Counted from the first letter of the stretch, positions 25,914-36,418 are shown. The stretch: DNA of 64,000 bases from an uncultured Erythrobacter sp. (GCF_947502395.1 NZ_CANMZM010000002.1:806001-870000); one strand, 5' to 3'. Numbers and translations are program-made. Notes: generated by a model not told the origin, from the sequence alone.

Positions 25914-26744
25914 ATGACCCCAGCCGATCTAGATTTCGCCAACCGCCTTGCTGATGCAGCGGGTTCCGTAATCCGCCCGCTTTTCCGAGGGGATTGGGAG
26001 GCGGAGACCAAAGAGGACTCCTCTGCCGTGACCGAGGCCGATCGCGGCGCAGAGGCGGTCATGCGCAAGATGATCGAAGAAGAGCGCCCCGGCGATGGCA
26101 TCATTGGCGAGGAATATGGTCGTACGAATGAGGGGGCAGGGCGCCAGTGGGTGCTCGACCCCATTGATGGAACTGCGAGTTTTGTCGCAGGACGTCCGAT
26201 CTTTGGCACTTTGATCGCATTGATGCAGGACGGCTGGCCTGTACTTGGCATTATCGATCAACCGATCCAGCGCGAACGCTGGGCAGGCCGCGTGGGTGAG
26301 GGCACGACCCTCAACGGGAAAGAAGTCAAAACGAGGCCCTGTCGCGCGGTTGAAGGCATGAGCATGGCGACCACCAGCCCCCATTGCTTTAGCGCGGATG
26401 AGGCAGATGCCTGGCTAAACGTGGTCACCAACGCTTATCCTAAAATGCCGTGGCCACTCTATGGCGGAGATTGCTACAATTATGGCCTCGTTGCGAGCGG
26501 TCATATCGATTGCGTTATGGAAACCGGACTCAAGCTCCACGACTACGCGGCGCTGGTTCCGGTGGTTGAGGGCGCTGGCGGCATGATGTCCGATTGGCAA
26601 GGCAACCCGCTAGATGCCGATAGCGACGGGACGGTGATTGCCCTTGGCGATCCGGCCAGGCTTGAAGATGTGCTGGCGGCGATGGGATCGTCGGAGATGC
26701 CAACGAATGTGAAGCTGTCGCCTGATACTTTCAAGATACCTTGA
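25914..26744 (+). CDS. hisN: Histidinol-phosphatase, inositol monophosphatase family (HisN)
   Basis: A 276-residue member of the inositol monophosphatase superfamily. DPIDGTASFVAGRPIFGT (82-99) carries the metal ligands plus the ASF-x-x-G-x-P-x-FGT pattern seen in HisN, and the second site is GLKLHDYAALVPVVEGAGG. These features favour dephosphorylation of histidinol phosphate, the penultimate step of histidine synthesis. A general inositol-1-phosphatase is the alternative. The rest of the histidine pathway is not in the window. Confidence 0.85.
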   Translation: MTPADLDFANRLADAAGSVIRPLFRGDWEAETKEDSSAVTEADRGAEAVMRKMIEEERPGDGIIGEEYGRTNEGAGRQWVLDPIDGTASFVAGRPIFGTLIALMQDGWPVLGIIDQPIQRERWAGRVGEGTTLNGKEVKTRPCRAVEGMSMATTSPHCFSADEADAWLNVVTNAYPKMPWPLYGGDCYNYGLVASGHIDCVMETGLKLHDYAALVPVVEGAGGMMSDWQGNPLDADSDGTVIALGDPARLEDVLAAMGSSEMPTNVKLSPDTFKIP

Positions 26745-26763
26745 GCGAGAGGGTTTGCTGAAC

Positions 26764-27543
26764 ATGGCCCGCATTGCCTCCCTTATCGCCTTTGTCTTTT
26801 TGGCGCTCACCCTGTCGAGCGGCGCGAGCGCCCAAACCCCTACCCCCCGATATGACTTCGTTTTTGAAGCGGATCTTGATCACCTGAACTGCCAATCTGA
26901 GGTCGATCCGGCTTGTGTCGAGGTGATGAGCGACAGTCTCGACAGCGTTGGGCTGCGGCTGGATGCGATTGGAGGGCTTGCCTACCAATTGGACTATTAT
27001 GGCGGGAGCCAAATTCGCCTCATCCTGATCGATAACAATGCACCGCAAATTGCTCGCGATGTGTTTGGCATCACCGGTGATGTGTCGCTCCGATTGGTCG
27101 AAAAAGAGATATCCGATGTTGTGCCCTACGAAGGTGAGCTCGAAGGCACCGAAGTCCTTCGCATGGCGGATGAAATGCGTGCCTTTCTGGTGCGAAAAGA
27201 TGGCGGTGTGACCGCGAAGCATATTGCCCAAGCGAAGCGTTCAGTTGATGAGACGAATGGCGAGGTCTCTTTGGTGATGCAATTCGATGATGAGGGCCGC
27301 GCGAGGCTTGCACGCATGTCCCGCGACAATGTGGGCAAGGCCATCGCGATTGTGGTGGACGGCGCAGTTGTTTCAGCGCCGATCATTCACGAAACGATCG
27401 TAGATGGAAATGCGCAGCTGAACCTCGGTTTCGGCGCGGATGAAACACTTCGCTTGGCAATCGTGCTGAGCACTATGCTGCCCTTGGAATTCACGCTTGT
27501 AGACGAACGGCGCGTTTCGCCTGAGGGTGCTCCGAATGAATAG
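26764..27543 (+). CDS. Stand-alone SecD P1-head-like exported protein
   Basis: A 259-residue exported protein with signal peptide (cleavage near GASAQ). The C-terminal ~110 residues resemble the SecD/SecDF P1 head region: KHIAQAKRSVDE, VSLVMQFDDEGRARLARMSRDNVG, AIAIVVDGAVVSAPIIHE and a closing EFTLVDERRV. Full SecD (over 500 residues) also has six transmembrane helices, which are absent here. The protein is therefore soluble in the periplasm and cannot be the translocation motor itself. The ATG at 26764 fits a GAGAGGG site; the stop overlaps the next gene by eight bases. Confidence 0.75.
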   Translation: MARIASLIAFVFLALTLSSGASAQTPTPRYDFVFEADLDHLNCQSEVDPACVEVMSDSLDSVGLRLDAIGGLAYQLDYYGGSQIRLILIDNNAPQIARDVFGITGDVSLRLVEKEISDVVPYEGELEGTEVLRMADEMRAFLVRKDGGVTAKHIAQAKRSVDETNGEVSLVMQFDDEGRARLARMSRDNVGKAIAIVVDGAVVSAPIIHETIVDGNAQLNLGFGADETLRLAIVLSTMLPLEFTLVDERRVSPEGAPNE

Positions 27544-27985
27544 TGCAGCTGGCTTGGGACAACCCACCCACCTCTTCTTCTACGGCGTCCTTCAAGAAGG
27601 GCTCGGCCCAGACGGCGGCGATTGGCCGTTCTTGAAAGGTCTCGGCATGGGTGCACCGGCCACCACGCAAGGGGCGCTTTATGCTATTCCGACAGAGCAC
27701 GGCTGGCATCCGGCGTTAATCCTGACACAGGCGCGCTATTCTATCGTCGTTCACGGTGCGATCCATGAAGCCAGCCACGTGGACATCGCAGCGGTCGATG
27801 AGTTCGAGGGTGCGAGCTACACCCGTGAGGTCGTGCCGATCGATGGGTGGGATGGGTACGGGGACACTCAAGCGGACGCCTACATCTGGACTGACGATCT
27901 ACCCGAAGGCGCAGAGCTTATTGCAGGCGGCAACTTTGCCGAGTGGCTGGAGGCGACAGGGCGTAAAGCCTATTCGGTTGGATAG
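27536..27985 (+). CDS. Gamma-glutamylcyclotransferase-like (AIG2/GGCT) protein
   Basis: A 149-residue protein of the GGCT superfamily. FFYGVLQEGLGP is the substrate-binding YG-x-L motif, followed by a small beta barrel and VDEFEGASYTREVVPI, in which the acidic residue of DEFEG corresponds to the catalytic glutamate. The family removes gamma-glutamyl groups as 5-oxoproline; the exact substrate is unknown. The ATG at 27536 follows a GAGGG site and overlaps the SecD-like gene by eight bases. Confidence 0.8.
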   Translation: MNSAAGLGQPTHLFFYGVLQEGLGPDGGDWPFLKGLGMGAPATTQGALYAIPTEHGWHPALILTQARYSIVVHGAIHEASHVDIAAVDEFEGASYTREVVPIDGWDGYGDTQADAYIWTDDLPEGAELIAGGNFAEWLEATGRKAYSVG

Positions 27986-28278
27986 GGGCGAGCGCGTTTT
28001 CCTACTCGGGTGTTCTGCATTAAATCTGCACGCATGAACCACTCAAAGAGCCTTCATCTACCCCTCAATTCTTGGCCGCATTCCCAAGGAAGAGTTTTTT
28101 GCTCTTGGACAGTGTCTCAAGTGTCTCAAACTTTTTCCTTCCGCACCGCTTTCGAATCGCTTGCACTTTGCAGCATTTTCTTTATGTGCCGCCGCTTCCG
28201 ACACGTATTTGAGCGTTCGGCCTGGCGACATAGGGCTGCCAGGGCTGAGCCAATGTGTCTCTCAGTAAGGAGATGAAA

Positions 28279-28482
28279 ATGCCCAAGCTTAAGACCAAAA
28301 GCGGTGTGAAGAAGCGCTTCAAAATCACCGCAACTGGCAAGGTTAAGCATGGTGTTGCTGGTAAGCGCCACCGCCTGATCAGCCACAATGCAAAGTATAT
28401 CCGTCAAAACCGCGGCACATCGGTTGCCTGTGACGCTGACACCAAAACGATCAAAAAATGGGCCCCATACGGGCTCGATTGA
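28279..28482 (+). CDS. rpmI: 50S ribosomal protein L35
   Basis: The 67-residue basic protein has the family start [15 protein letters not shown] and the conserved core [14 protein letters not shown]. The ATG at 28279 follows AAGGAG by five bases, so the earlier in-frame start at 28255 is not used. It is followed by rplT after a 23-bp gap. infC, often upstream, is not here. The 293 bp before it contain a tandem 9-mer AGTGTCTCA (28111-28128) but no L20-leader structure that I can show. Confidence 0.97.
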   Translation: MPKLKTKSGVKKRFKITATGKVKHGVAGKRHRLISHNAKYIRQNRGTSVACDADTKTIKKWAPYGLD

Positions 28483-28505
28483 TCGAATAGTCAGGAGATA
28501 GAGAT

Positions 28506-28865
28506 ATGCCACGCATTAAACGCGGCGTTACTACGCGCCAGAAACACAAGCGTCTTCTTGACCAGGCCAAGGGTTACCGCGGCCGCCGCAAGAACACGAT
28601 CCGTATTGCTCGCCAAGCCGTTGAGAAGGCTGGCCAATACGCCTACCGCGACCGCAAGGTTAAGAAGCGCAACTTCCGCGCGCTGTGGATCCAGCGCATC
28701 AACGCAGCAGTGCGCGCTGAAGGTCTGACCTACTCACAATTTATGCACGGCGTGAAACTTGCCGGGATCGAGCTTGACCGCAAAGTCATGGCCGATCTTG
28801 CCATGAACGAAGAAGCGGCGTTCAAAACGATCATCGCTCAGGCGAAAGACGCTCTGCCTGCATAA
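28506..28865 (+). CDS. rplT: 50S ribosomal protein L20
   Basis: A 119-residue 23S rRNA-binding assembly protein. The N-terminus [20 protein letters not shown] and [16 protein letters not shown] are family signatures. In many bacteria L20 represses its own operon. It is the second gene of rpmI-rplT and ends at a hairpin terminator. Confidence 0.97.
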   Translation: MPRIKRGVTTRQKHKRLLDQAKGYRGRRKNTIRIARQAVEKAGQYAYRDRKVKKRNFRALWIQRINAAVRAEGLTYSQFMHGVKLAGIELDRKVMADLAMNEEAAFKTIIAQAKDALPA

Positions 28866-28914
28866 GGTGAGCGTGCATTTTCAGCCAAGCGGCTGAAGGC
28901 GCTAGCAAAAAGAC

Positions 28915-28952
28915 AAAGGGGCCCAACGCTTGTAACAGCGTTGCGGCCCTTT
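28915..28952 (+). terminator. Terminator-like hairpin after rplT
   Basis: AAAGGG and CAACGC pair with GCGTTG and CCCTTT around a short internal mismatch, with the loop TTGTAACA. It is followed by a weak T-rich stretch (TTGCTTATTT). Probably the end of rpmI-rplT transcription. Confidence 0.7.
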
Positions 28953-29027
28953 GCTTATTTCGGTGGCAAATTGTATAAGTCCGACGCTAATCTTGTAGTT
29001 TTCCGACATTTGGGCCAAGGAGCGCGA

Positions 29028-29972
29028 ATGGGTAGGGAGCAACATCTAGGCAATGCTGCAAAGGTCTTGGCAGAGGCTCTAGCGAAATCGCGGCACTCGA
29101 TCCGTTCGGAATTTCATGCTCCCGACAGACAATTTGAAGGCTGCTTCACCACCTATTACCAGTTGGAGTTGGATGTAGCAGGTGACGGGGTGGTCGAGGA
29201 TTTCCTCCAACCCGAATGGGCTAATCTGCGGTTCTTTGGTGGCTCTCGCCCGGCCTGCGAGCTCGAAGACTACAGCCTTTCGGATACTCGCTTTGTCGTG
29301 AGCGGGCCGAGTTCCAGAGCCTGCCAATTCAGTGTTGGCAGCTGCCGTATGTGGGGCATCGGCCTCCTGCCCTTGGGCTGGGCTCGCCTCATTGACCAAG
29401 ATGCATACGACTACAGCAACACTCTAATCGATGGAGCGCGCCATCAGGCTTTTGCCAAGTTCGACCAGCTATCCGATCTTTTGTGCAACCCAGATGCAGC
29501 GCAAGATGAGCAATTGGAGGCGATCAACCGGACGATGGAAAAGCTGATGCGGCCGAACCGGGACGAAGACAAGATCGTTCGGGTGCATCATGAGCTGGTG
29601 AATGGGGATCATCTGGCGGTTGGCACGATGGCCGATGCTTGCGCTATGAGCATCCGCACGCTTGAGCGGGTTTGCCGCCGCTATTTCGGATTTACGCCAA
29701 AGCGCCTGATGCGCCGTCAGCGGTTTACGCGAAGCCTCACGACCTACATGCTACATCGCGGCGCGCTTTGGACTGAGGCGATGGACGAGGAGTACCATGA
29801 TCAAGCTCAGTTCACCCGTGAATTCACCGAGTTCATGACGATGACACCGAGCAAATACGCCAGACTTGAGCACCCCTTTTTGGCTTCGTTCATTGAGGCA
29901 CGTGCGAGGATTTGGGGAAGCGCGGCACAAGCACTGGATCAGCCGCTTCAAGGCGATCCAGCTGCCGATTAG
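29028..29972 (+). CDS. AraC-family transcriptional regulator
   Basis: A 314-residue regulator. The C-terminal ~100 residues carry the AraC double helix-turn-helix: TMADACAMSIRTLERVCRRYFG, then EAMDEEYHDQAQFTREFTEFMTMTPSKYAR. The N-terminal ~190 residues are a ligand or dimer domain without a recognised family. The ATG at 29028 is chosen because an AAGGAG site lies six bases ahead; the frame upstream runs through the rplT terminator. It sits between rplT and pheS, which are usually adjacent. Its targets cannot be inferred. Confidence 0.85.
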   Translation: MGREQHLGNAAKVLAEALAKSRHSIRSEFHAPDRQFEGCFTTYYQLELDVAGDGVVEDFLQPEWANLRFFGGSRPACELEDYSLSDTRFVVSGPSSRACQFSVGSCRMWGIGLLPLGWARLIDQDAYDYSNTLIDGARHQAFAKFDQLSDLLCNPDAAQDEQLEAINRTMEKLMRPNRDEDKIVRVHHELVNGDHLAVGTMADACAMSIRTLERVCRRYFGFTPKRLMRRQRFTRSLTTYMLHRGALWTEAMDEEYHDQAQFTREFTEFMTMTPSKYARLEHPFLASFIEARARIWGSAAQALDQPLQGDPAAD

Positions 29973-30429
29973 AGGCAACCGCTAGGGCATCTTGCCGCGC
30001 GCTGGGGCCATAGTGACCGAGTTTATTGGCCATGTCGCAATAAGAAAGAGCCAACTTGAGTGACTATCCAACCGAACCTTCGGTATTTCACACAAGCTTT
30101 TGCTGCGGCGGCGGCCTTCCTTACAGAACCTCTTCCAATCAGTGCTTGATCGTTCGCTCAAATGGCTGAGCGCCTTTGGCTAGCTGAACCACAGGAAAGC
30201 CTACTTTATATGTGACTCCAGATGTTTAACTGGCAAAGGCCCAGGTGAATGCGCCAAGTTGGACGAGCCGATCCTTATGGCTTTGGCGAAGGCACGCATG
30301 GCGATTGCAGGGGAGGCGGTGCAAGCTCTCTATGATCCGAATGCTGTGTAATCACGCCAGATTGTGAAACGCGCTTTGCATGTGGGCGCGATTCTCGCTA
30401 GCGGACCGGCCAATTGGAAAGCGGATTTA
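29973..30429. other. 457-bp intergenic region before pheS
   Basis: No RNA gene or supported protein gene is seen. A short open segment on the plus strand (about 30232-30351) encodes ~35 codons ending in GEAVQALYDPNAV; it has no start with a ribosome site and may be a gene remnant. The pheS promoter must be here. An attenuator with Phe codons was looked for and not found. Confidence 0.5.
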
Positions 30430-31578
30430 ATGACCGATTTGATTGATCAGAAGCAGGCGGCCCTTGCCGCCATTGATGCGAGCACCAGCATTGACGCGCT
30501 CGAAGAGCAGCGCGTGGCAGCGCTTGGCAAAAAGGGCTGGGTGAGCTTGGCGCTCAAGACGCTCGGCCAAATGAGCCCTGAAGAGCGCAAAGAAGCGGCG
30601 CCTGCTATTCAGGCCGTGCGCGGTGAGGTTGCCGGCGCAATCGATGCGAAAAAAGCTGAGCTTGAAGCTGCCGCTCTTGAAGCGCAGCTTGCCAGTGAAA
30701 CTATTGATCTGACGCTTCCCGCGCCTGATCAACCCAAGGGATCGATCCATCCCGTCAGCCAAGTGATGGACGAACTGGCGGAGATTTTTGCAGACCTTGG
30801 TTTTTCTGTCGCCACTGGGCCAGAGATCGAGGACGATTGGCATAATTTCACCGCGCTCAACATGGATGAAAGCCACCCAGCGCGCGCGATGCACGACACC
30901 TTCTACTTCCCTGATAAGGCGGCGGATGGGGCGGCCTCAAGTAGCGAAGCGGTAGGCCAACAAAAACGCATGCTCCTGCGCACGCACACATCTCCAGTGC
31001 AGATCCGATCGATGAAGGATGAAGGCGCGCCCGTCCGCTTGATCGCTCCGGGCCGTGTTTATCGCTCTGACAGCGACGCGACGCATACGCCGATGTTCCA
31101 CCAGGTCGAAGGCCTGGTGGTCGATGAGGATATCCACCTTGGCCACCTGAAATGGACGTTGGAGACCTTCTTCAAAGCCTTCTTTGAACGCGAGGACATC
31201 GTGCTGCGCCTTCGCCCATCCTACTTTCCCTTCACTGAGCCATCGGTCGAAGTGGACGTGGGTTACTCCAACGAAGGTGCCGGGAAAGAAGGGGGGCGCC
31301 GGGTTGTTGGCGGTCACGGCGATGCGCCGGGCCACGATTGGATGGAGCTGGGCGGCTCCGGCATGGTCAATCGCCGCGTGCTCGAATTCGCTGGCATTGA
31401 CGCTGACAAGTACCAAGGGTTCGCCTTTGGTCTCGGCATCGACCGGATTGCCATGCTCAAATATGGGATGAACGATCTGCGCGCCTTCTTCGACGGCGAT
31501 CCGCGCTGGCTTAATCACTATGGCTTCTCGCCATACGATCAGCCGACGCTTTCTGCAGGTGTAGGAGTGCGCCCATGA
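30430..31578 (+). CDS. pheS: Phenylalanyl-tRNA synthetase alpha subunit
   Basis: A 382-residue class II synthetase subunit that, with PheT, charges tRNA-Phe. The N-terminal coiled-coil region (residues ~1-90) binds t[37 protein letters not shown] (motif 2) and [14 protein letters not shown] (motif 3) are catalytic. The family start [12 protein letters not shown] fixes the ATG at 30430, not the upstream GTG. The stop overlaps the pheT start by four bases (ATGA). Confidence 0.97.
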   Translation: MTDLIDQKQAALAAIDASTSIDALEEQRVAALGKKGWVSLALKTLGQMSPEERKEAAPAIQAVRGEVAGAIDAKKAELEAAALEAQLASETIDLTLPAPDQPKGSIHPVSQVMDELAEIFADLGFSVATGPEIEDDWHNFTALNMDESHPARAMHDTFYFPDKAADGAASSSEAVGQQKRMLLRTHTSPVQIRSMKDEGAPVRLIAPGRVYRSDSDATHTPMFHQVEGLVVDEDIHLGHLKWTLETFFKAFFEREDIVLRLRPSYFPFTEPSVEVDVGYSNEGAGKEGGRRVVGGHGDAPGHDWMELGGSGMVNRRVLEFAGIDADKYQGFAFGLGIDRIAMLKYGMNDLRAFFDGDPRWLNHYGFSPYDQPTLSAGVGVRP

Positions 31579-33953
31579 AGTTCTCACTCACATGGCTGAA
31601 AGATCACCTCCAAACCGAGGCAAGTCTCCAAGAGATCACCGATGCGCTGAACGCTATTGGCCTCGAGGTCGAAGGTGTTGAAGACCCGTCTGAGCTGCTC
31701 GCAGGCTTCCGCGTTGCGCATGTCCTCACCGCTGAAAAGCACCCGGATGCCGACAAGCTTCAAGTGCTTAGCGTCGACACAGGCGAAGGCGATCCGGTAC
31801 AGGTTGTCTGCGGCGCTCCCAACGCGCGCGCTGGCATGAAGGGGGTTCTGGGTCTTCCCGGCGCCGTGGTTCCATCCAACGGTATGGAGCTTCGCAAGGC
31901 AGCCATACGCGGGGTCGAGAGCACCGGCATGATGTGTTCCGCGCGCGAGCTGGACCTTGGTGAAGATCACGACGGCATTATCGAATTGCCAGAGGATGCC
32001 AGCGTCGGTCACAGCTTTGCCGACTATCAAGGCTCATCGCCGATTATTGATGTTGCGATCACGCCCAACCGCCCCGATTGCATGGGTGTTTACGGCATTG
32101 CACGCGACTTGGCGGCGGCTGGATTGGGCACTTTGAAACCAATCGCGGTGCCGACATTCGAAGCGTCGGGCGCGTGCCCGATCCAGATCAGCACTGATGA
32201 TGCTGAGGGCTGTCCTGCCTTCTATGGCCGCGTTATCAAAGGCGTTAAAAACGGCCCATCGCCTGATTGGATGCAGCAGCGATTGAAGTCGGCTGGTCAA
32301 AAACCGATTTCGCTTTTGGTCGACCTCACCAACTATCTGATGCTTGCCTTTGGCCGTCCAAGCCATGTCTACGACCTTGCCAAGCTTCAAGGTTCGATCA
32401 CCGCTCGCCGCGCAAAGGCGGGCGAAGAACTGGCGGCTCTCAATGAGAAGACTTACAACCTCGATGAGACCATGACCGCGATTGCCGATGAGGCAAAGGT
32501 CCTTGGGATCGGCGGCATCATGGGCGGCGCGGAGACGGGCGTCTCGGATGAAACCACCGATGTGCTGCTCGAAATCGCCTATTTTGACCCCGCTGCCACC
32601 GGCATCACAGGCCGCAAGCTTGGCCTTGCAACCGATGCACGCACGCGGTTCGAGCGCGGCGTTGATCCTGAATTCCTCGGCCAAGGCCTCGATCTCCTGA
32701 CGGGCCTCATCACCGAGCTTGCTGGCGGCACGCCGAGCGAAGTGGTGCAGGCGGGCTCTCCCCCAAGCGAGGCAAAAGTCGTGGCCTTCGACACTGGCCT
32801 GACCAAGCGGCTCGGCGGCGTGGACGTATCGGATGAGGAGCAGCGCGCTATCCTCACGAAGCTCGGCTTCGAAGTGGCCAGCGATTGGCAAGTCACATGC
32901 CCGCTTCGCCGCAATGATATCGAAGGTCCAGCCGACCTCGTCGAAGAGGTCGTGCGCATTCACGGCCTTGATAAAGTCGAAAGTGTACCTTTGCCGCGCC
33001 TTGATGGCGTTGCTCGCCCCACGGCCACTCCCATGCAGAAAATGGAGCGTAAGCTTCGCCGGGCTGCTGCAGGCGCTGGCCTCAACGAAGCGATCACTTG
33101 GTCGTTTATCAGCGAGGAAGAGGCGGCTCTTGTTGGCGGCGGCGAGTGGTCGCTCGACAACCCGATCAGCGAAGACATGAAGGTCATGCGTCCTTCGCTT
33201 TTGCCGGGGCTTTTGTCTTCCGCACAGCGCAGCTTCGACCGCGGTCTTTCGAGCGTGCGCCTGTTTGAACTTGGCCGCCGCTATTTGAAAGACGGTGAGC
33301 ATCCCTCGCTTGTCGCAGTGCTTGCAGGTGATAAGACGCCGCGCGGCTGGGCCAATGGCAAGGCGCAGAGCTTTGATGCGTATGATGCGAAGGCCATGTG
33401 TCTGACCCTGCTAGAGGCTGCTGGCGCGCCGGTTGGAAAGCTTCAAGTGATGGGCGACGCTGGTGATCTCTATCACCCAGGGCAGTCCGCCACTTTGCGC
33501 CTTGGTCCAAAGAACCAGCTGGCAAGCTTTGGTATGATCCACCCAACTCTGCTCAAGCAATTTGGGATTGACGTGCCAGTGGCAGCGCTCGGCATTCACC
33601 TTGATGCGATCCCTGCGAAGAAAACCGGTAAGGGCGCGGTGAGTTTTGCCCGCCCAAGCTTCACCCCGCCTGCACTCCAAGCGGTAACACGCGATTTTGC
33701 GTTTCTGGTGCCTGCCGATCTGGCGGCGGAGGAATTGCTCAAATCGGTGCGCGGGTCAGACAAGGTGAACATCACCGCCGCGCGCGTCTTTGACGTGTTC
33801 ACCGGCGAGGGGGTCCCCGAGGGGCAAAAATCGATCGCGATCGAAGTGACGCTTCAGCCCCAAGAGAAGAGCTTTAAGGACAAAGACCTCAAAGCGATTG
33901 CCGATACCGTTGTGGCGGCTGCGGCCAAATTGGGGGCAGAGCTTCGGGGTTAA
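31575..33953 (+). CDS. pheT: Phenylalanyl-tRNA synthetase beta subunit
   Basis: A 792-residue subunit with the usual domain series: N-terminal EMAPII-like tRNA-binding fold (~40-150, including [15 protein letters not shown] and [11 protein letters not shown]), B3/B4 editing domain (~200-400), B5 (~400-480), a catalytic-like core, and a C-terminal ferredoxin-like anticodon-binding domain (~700-792, ending [17 protein letters not shown]). Translationally coupled to pheS. Length is normal. Confidence 0.97.
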   Translation: MKFSLTWLKDHLQTEASLQEITDALNAIGLEVEGVEDPSELLAGFRVAHVLTAEKHPDADKLQVLSVDTGEGDPVQVVCGAPNARAGMKGVLGLPGAVVPSNGMELRKAAIRGVESTGMMCSARELDLGEDHDGIIELPEDASVGHSFADYQGSSPIIDVAITPNRPDCMGVYGIARDLAAAGLGTLKPIAVPTFEASGACPIQISTDDAEGCPAFYGRVIKGVKNGPSPDWMQQRLKSAGQKPISLLVDLTNYLMLAFGRPSHVYDLAKLQGSITARRAKAGEELAALNEKTYNLDETMTAIADEAKVLGIGGIMGGAETGVSDETTDVLLEIAYFDPAATGITGRKLGLATDARTRFERGVDPEFLGQGLDLLTGLITELAGGTPSEVVQAGSPPSEAKVVAFDTGLTKRLGGVDVSDEEQRAILTKLGFEVASDWQVTCPLRRNDIEGPADLVEEVVRIHGLDKVESVPLPRLDGVARPTATPMQKMERKLRRAAAGAGLNEAITWSFISEEEAALVGGGEWSLDNPISEDMKVMRPSLLPGLLSSAQRSFDRGLSSVRLFELGRRYLKDGEHPSLVAVLAGDKTPRGWANGKAQSFDAYDAKAMCLTLLEAAGAPVGKLQVMGDAGDLYHPGQSATLRLGPKNQLASFGMIHPTLLKQFGIDVPVAALGIHLDAIPAKKTGKGAVSFARPSFTPPALQAVTRDFAFLVPADLAAEELLKSVRGSDKVNITAARVFDVFTGEGVPEGQKSIAIEVTLQPQEKSFKDKDLKAIADTVVAAAAKLGAELRG

Positions 33954-33973
33954 ACCGTAAGCGCTGAGATCCT

Positions 33974-35494
33974 ATGTCAAACCGCCGCACCTTCGCGATC
34001 ATCTCGCACCCTGACGCTGGTAAAACCACGCTTACCGAAAAGCTCCTCCTGCAAGGCGGTGCGATCCACTTGGCGGGCGAGGTTAAGGCACGCGGGGACC
34101 AGCGCCGCGCTCGCTCGGACTGGATGAAGATCGAGCAGCAGCGCGGGATTTCGGTCACATCCTCGGTCATGACCTTTGAACGAGAAGGCGTGACCTTCAA
34201 CCTGCTTGATACGCCGGGACACGAGGATTTCTCGGAAGACACCTACCGCACGCTGACTGCGGTGGATTCTGCCGTGATGGTGATTGATGCGGCAAAGGGT
34301 ATCGAGCCGCAGACGCGCAAGCTCTTCGAGGTTTGCCGATTGCGGAATGTTCCGATCATCACCTTCGTCAACAAAGTGGACCGCGAGGGTCGCGATCCGT
34401 TTGAGACCCTGGACGAAGTGGCCGATATGCTTGCACTCGATGTCAGCCCACAAGGTTGGCCGATCGGCATGGGCGGGCAATTCGAGGGCATCCTTGATTT
34501 TGCCACTGGCGAAGTAAGCCGCCCGGAAGGCCCGTCCAAGGAATTCCTCGGCAAGCGTGACAGTGATCCGGCTATTCCCGATGAGTTTGCCGAAGAGGCG
34601 GAACTCGCACAGGTCGGCTACCCCGAATTTGATCTTGAAGCCTATCGCAGCGGCGATTTGACGCCGGTCTACTTTGGATCAGCGCTGAAGAACTTCGGTG
34701 TCACCGAATTGATCGAAGCGATTGCGCGCATTGCGCCTCCGCCTAGGGCTCAGCCGGCGGGCGGTGAGCAGATTGAACCTGATCACGATGAAGTCACCGG
34801 CTTTATCTTCAAGGTTCAGGCAAACATGGACCCCAATCACCGCGACCGCATTGCCTTTATGCGGCAGGTGTCGGGTACGTTTAAGCGCGGCATGAAGCTC
34901 ACGCCGTCTGGTCTGGGCAAACCGATTGCGATCCACTCACCCATCCTGTTCTTTGCGCAGGACCGAGAGATTGCAGATACGGCAAAAGCGGGCGATATCA
35001 TCGGTATTCCCAATCACGGAACTTTACGGGTCGGTGATACGCTGTCCGAAAAGAACCAGCTGCGTTTCACGGGCCTGCCCAACTTTGCGCCGGAAATTCT
35101 GCGCCGTGTTCAGTTGAAAGATCCTACGAAAACCAAACAGCTTCGAAAAGCGCTCGACGATCTTTCCGAAGAAGGCGTCATTCAGGTCTTTTATCCTGAG
35201 ATCGGCGCTCAGCACATTGTGGGCGTTGTCGGACAGCTCCAATTGGACGTGCTCATCTCGCGCCTTTCGGCAGAGTATAAGGTTGAAGCAGCGCTTGAAG
35301 CCTCGCCCTTTGCCACCGCTCGCTGGCTCAAAGGTGATGCAAAGGCTCTGAACGAGTTCGAAGGGTTCAATCGTGCGAACCTTGCGCGAGACCGCGATGG
35401 GGACCTTGTGTTTATGGCAAAGTCTCCCTGGGACGTGAACTATCAGGTTGAGAAGAATCCTGAACTGACCTTCTCGGCAACGAAAGAAAGGTAG
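33974..35494 (+). CDS. prfC: Peptide chain release factor 3
   Basis: A 506-residue translational GTPase that removes RF1/RF2 from the ribosome after termination. G1 is SHPDAGKTT (residues 11-19), G3 DTPGHEDFSEDTYR and G4 NKVDR. It is slightly shorter than the E. coli protein (529). The start lies 20 bp after the pheT stop, so it may be co-transcribed. EF-G is excluded by the ISVTSSVM segment and the overall length. Confidence 0.95.
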   Translation: MSNRRTFAIISHPDAGKTTLTEKLLLQGGAIHLAGEVKARGDQRRARSDWMKIEQQRGISVTSSVMTFEREGVTFNLLDTPGHEDFSEDTYRTLTAVDSAVMVIDAAKGIEPQTRKLFEVCRLRNVPIITFVNKVDREGRDPFETLDEVADMLALDVSPQGWPIGMGGQFEGILDFATGEVSRPEGPSKEFLGKRDSDPAIPDEFAEEAELAQVGYPEFDLEAYRSGDLTPVYFGSALKNFGVTELIEAIARIAPPPRAQPAGGEQIEPDHDEVTGFIFKVQANMDPNHRDRIAFMRQVSGTFKRGMKLTPSGLGKPIAIHSPILFFAQDREIADTAKAGDIIGIPNHGTLRVGDTLSEKNQLRFTGLPNFAPEILRRVQLKDPTKTKQLRKALDDLSEEGVIQVFYPEIGAQHIVGVVGQLQLDVLISRLSAEYKVEAALEASPFATARWLKGDAKALNEFEGFNRANLARDRDGDLVFMAKSPWDVNYQVEKNPELTFSATKER

Positions 35495-35530
35495 CTTGCG
35501 GCCTAGCCCTCTTCGCGGCATTGGGAGCGC

Positions 35531-36400
35531 ATGACCCACTCAGGCCCAACTTCACAAAGCTTCATTTCGCAGCGCCTCAAATTGAATTACGTCGATTGGG
35601 GCAATCACGATGCGCCGCCATTGGTGTTGGTGCATGGTGGACGTGACCACGCGCGCAGCTGGGACTGGACGGCCGAGGAGTTGGCTAAAGACTACCATGT
35701 CGTTGCCATGGATCACCGCGGTCACGGTGACAGCGATTGGGTGTCCGACGGAAACTACAACTCGAACGACATGGTCTATGACCTTGCGCAATTGGTGCAT
35801 CAGCTTGGTCGAGGACCAGTCGCAATCGTATCTCATTCGATGGGCGGCAATGTCGCGCTTCGCTACACGGGCATGTTTCCGGACATGGTGACCAAGCTTG
35901 TTGCGATCGAAGGACTGGGTCCATCGCCAGAATGGAAGGCAGAACAGCGCAAGACACCTTACCCGGAACGGATGCGTGGGTGGATCGAGAAGAAACGCAA
36001 AGCTGCTGGTCGAACTCCGCGAAAGTACGAGAGCATCGAAGCTGCTTTCGCCCGAATGATCGAAGAAAACTCCTATCTTACTGAGGCGCAAGCACGCCAT
36101 CTCACCATTCACGGTGTCAATCGCAATGAAGATGGCACTTACAGTTGGAAGTTTGATCCGCACCTCAACGTCTGGGGTGTAGAGGACGTAGCCGATGAAT
36201 TCATGGAAGCGATCTGGGGCGCGATTTCTTGTCCGACGCTTCTACTCTATGGTGAGAAGAGCTGGGCCTCTAACCCTGAAAAGGACGGGCGCCTAGAACA
36301 TTTCAATACCGCCAGTGTGATCGAGTTTGAAAACGCGGGCCACTGGCTCCATCACGATCAATTCGATAGGTTTATGTACGTCCTTCGCGATTTTCTCTAA
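35531..36400 (+). CDS. Alpha/beta-fold hydrolase
   Basis: A 289-residue alpha/beta hydrolase. The oxyanion motif VHGGRDH is near residue 35, the nucleophile Ser103 is in SHSMGG, and the catalytic His is in NAGHWLHHD near the C-terminus. DHRGHGDSDW is a further family signature. It is probably cytoplasmic, as no signal peptide is present. Substrate unknown; epoxide, ester and C-C hydrolases all share this pattern. A flavin-type oxidase gene follows after 18 bp. Confidence 0.85.
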   Translation: MTHSGPTSQSFISQRLKLNYVDWGNHDAPPLVLVHGGRDHARSWDWTAEELAKDYHVVAMDHRGHGDSDWVSDGNYNSNDMVYDLAQLVHQLGRGPVAIVSHSMGGNVALRYTGMFPDMVTKLVAIEGLGPSPEWKAEQRKTPYPERMRGWIEKKRKAAGRTPRKYESIEAAFARMIEENSYLTEAQARHLTIHGVNRNEDGTYSWKFDPHLNVWGVEDVADEFMEAIWGAISCPTLLLYGEKSWASNPEKDGRLEHFNTASVIEFENAGHWLHHDQFDRFMYVLRDFL

Positions 36401-36418
36401 CGATTCAGAGGTTTCATC

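Noticed and set aside
32034..33302. 422-codon minus-strand frame inside pheT
   Set aside because: Length comes from the GC-rich codon pattern of pheT; no homologous motif is visible.
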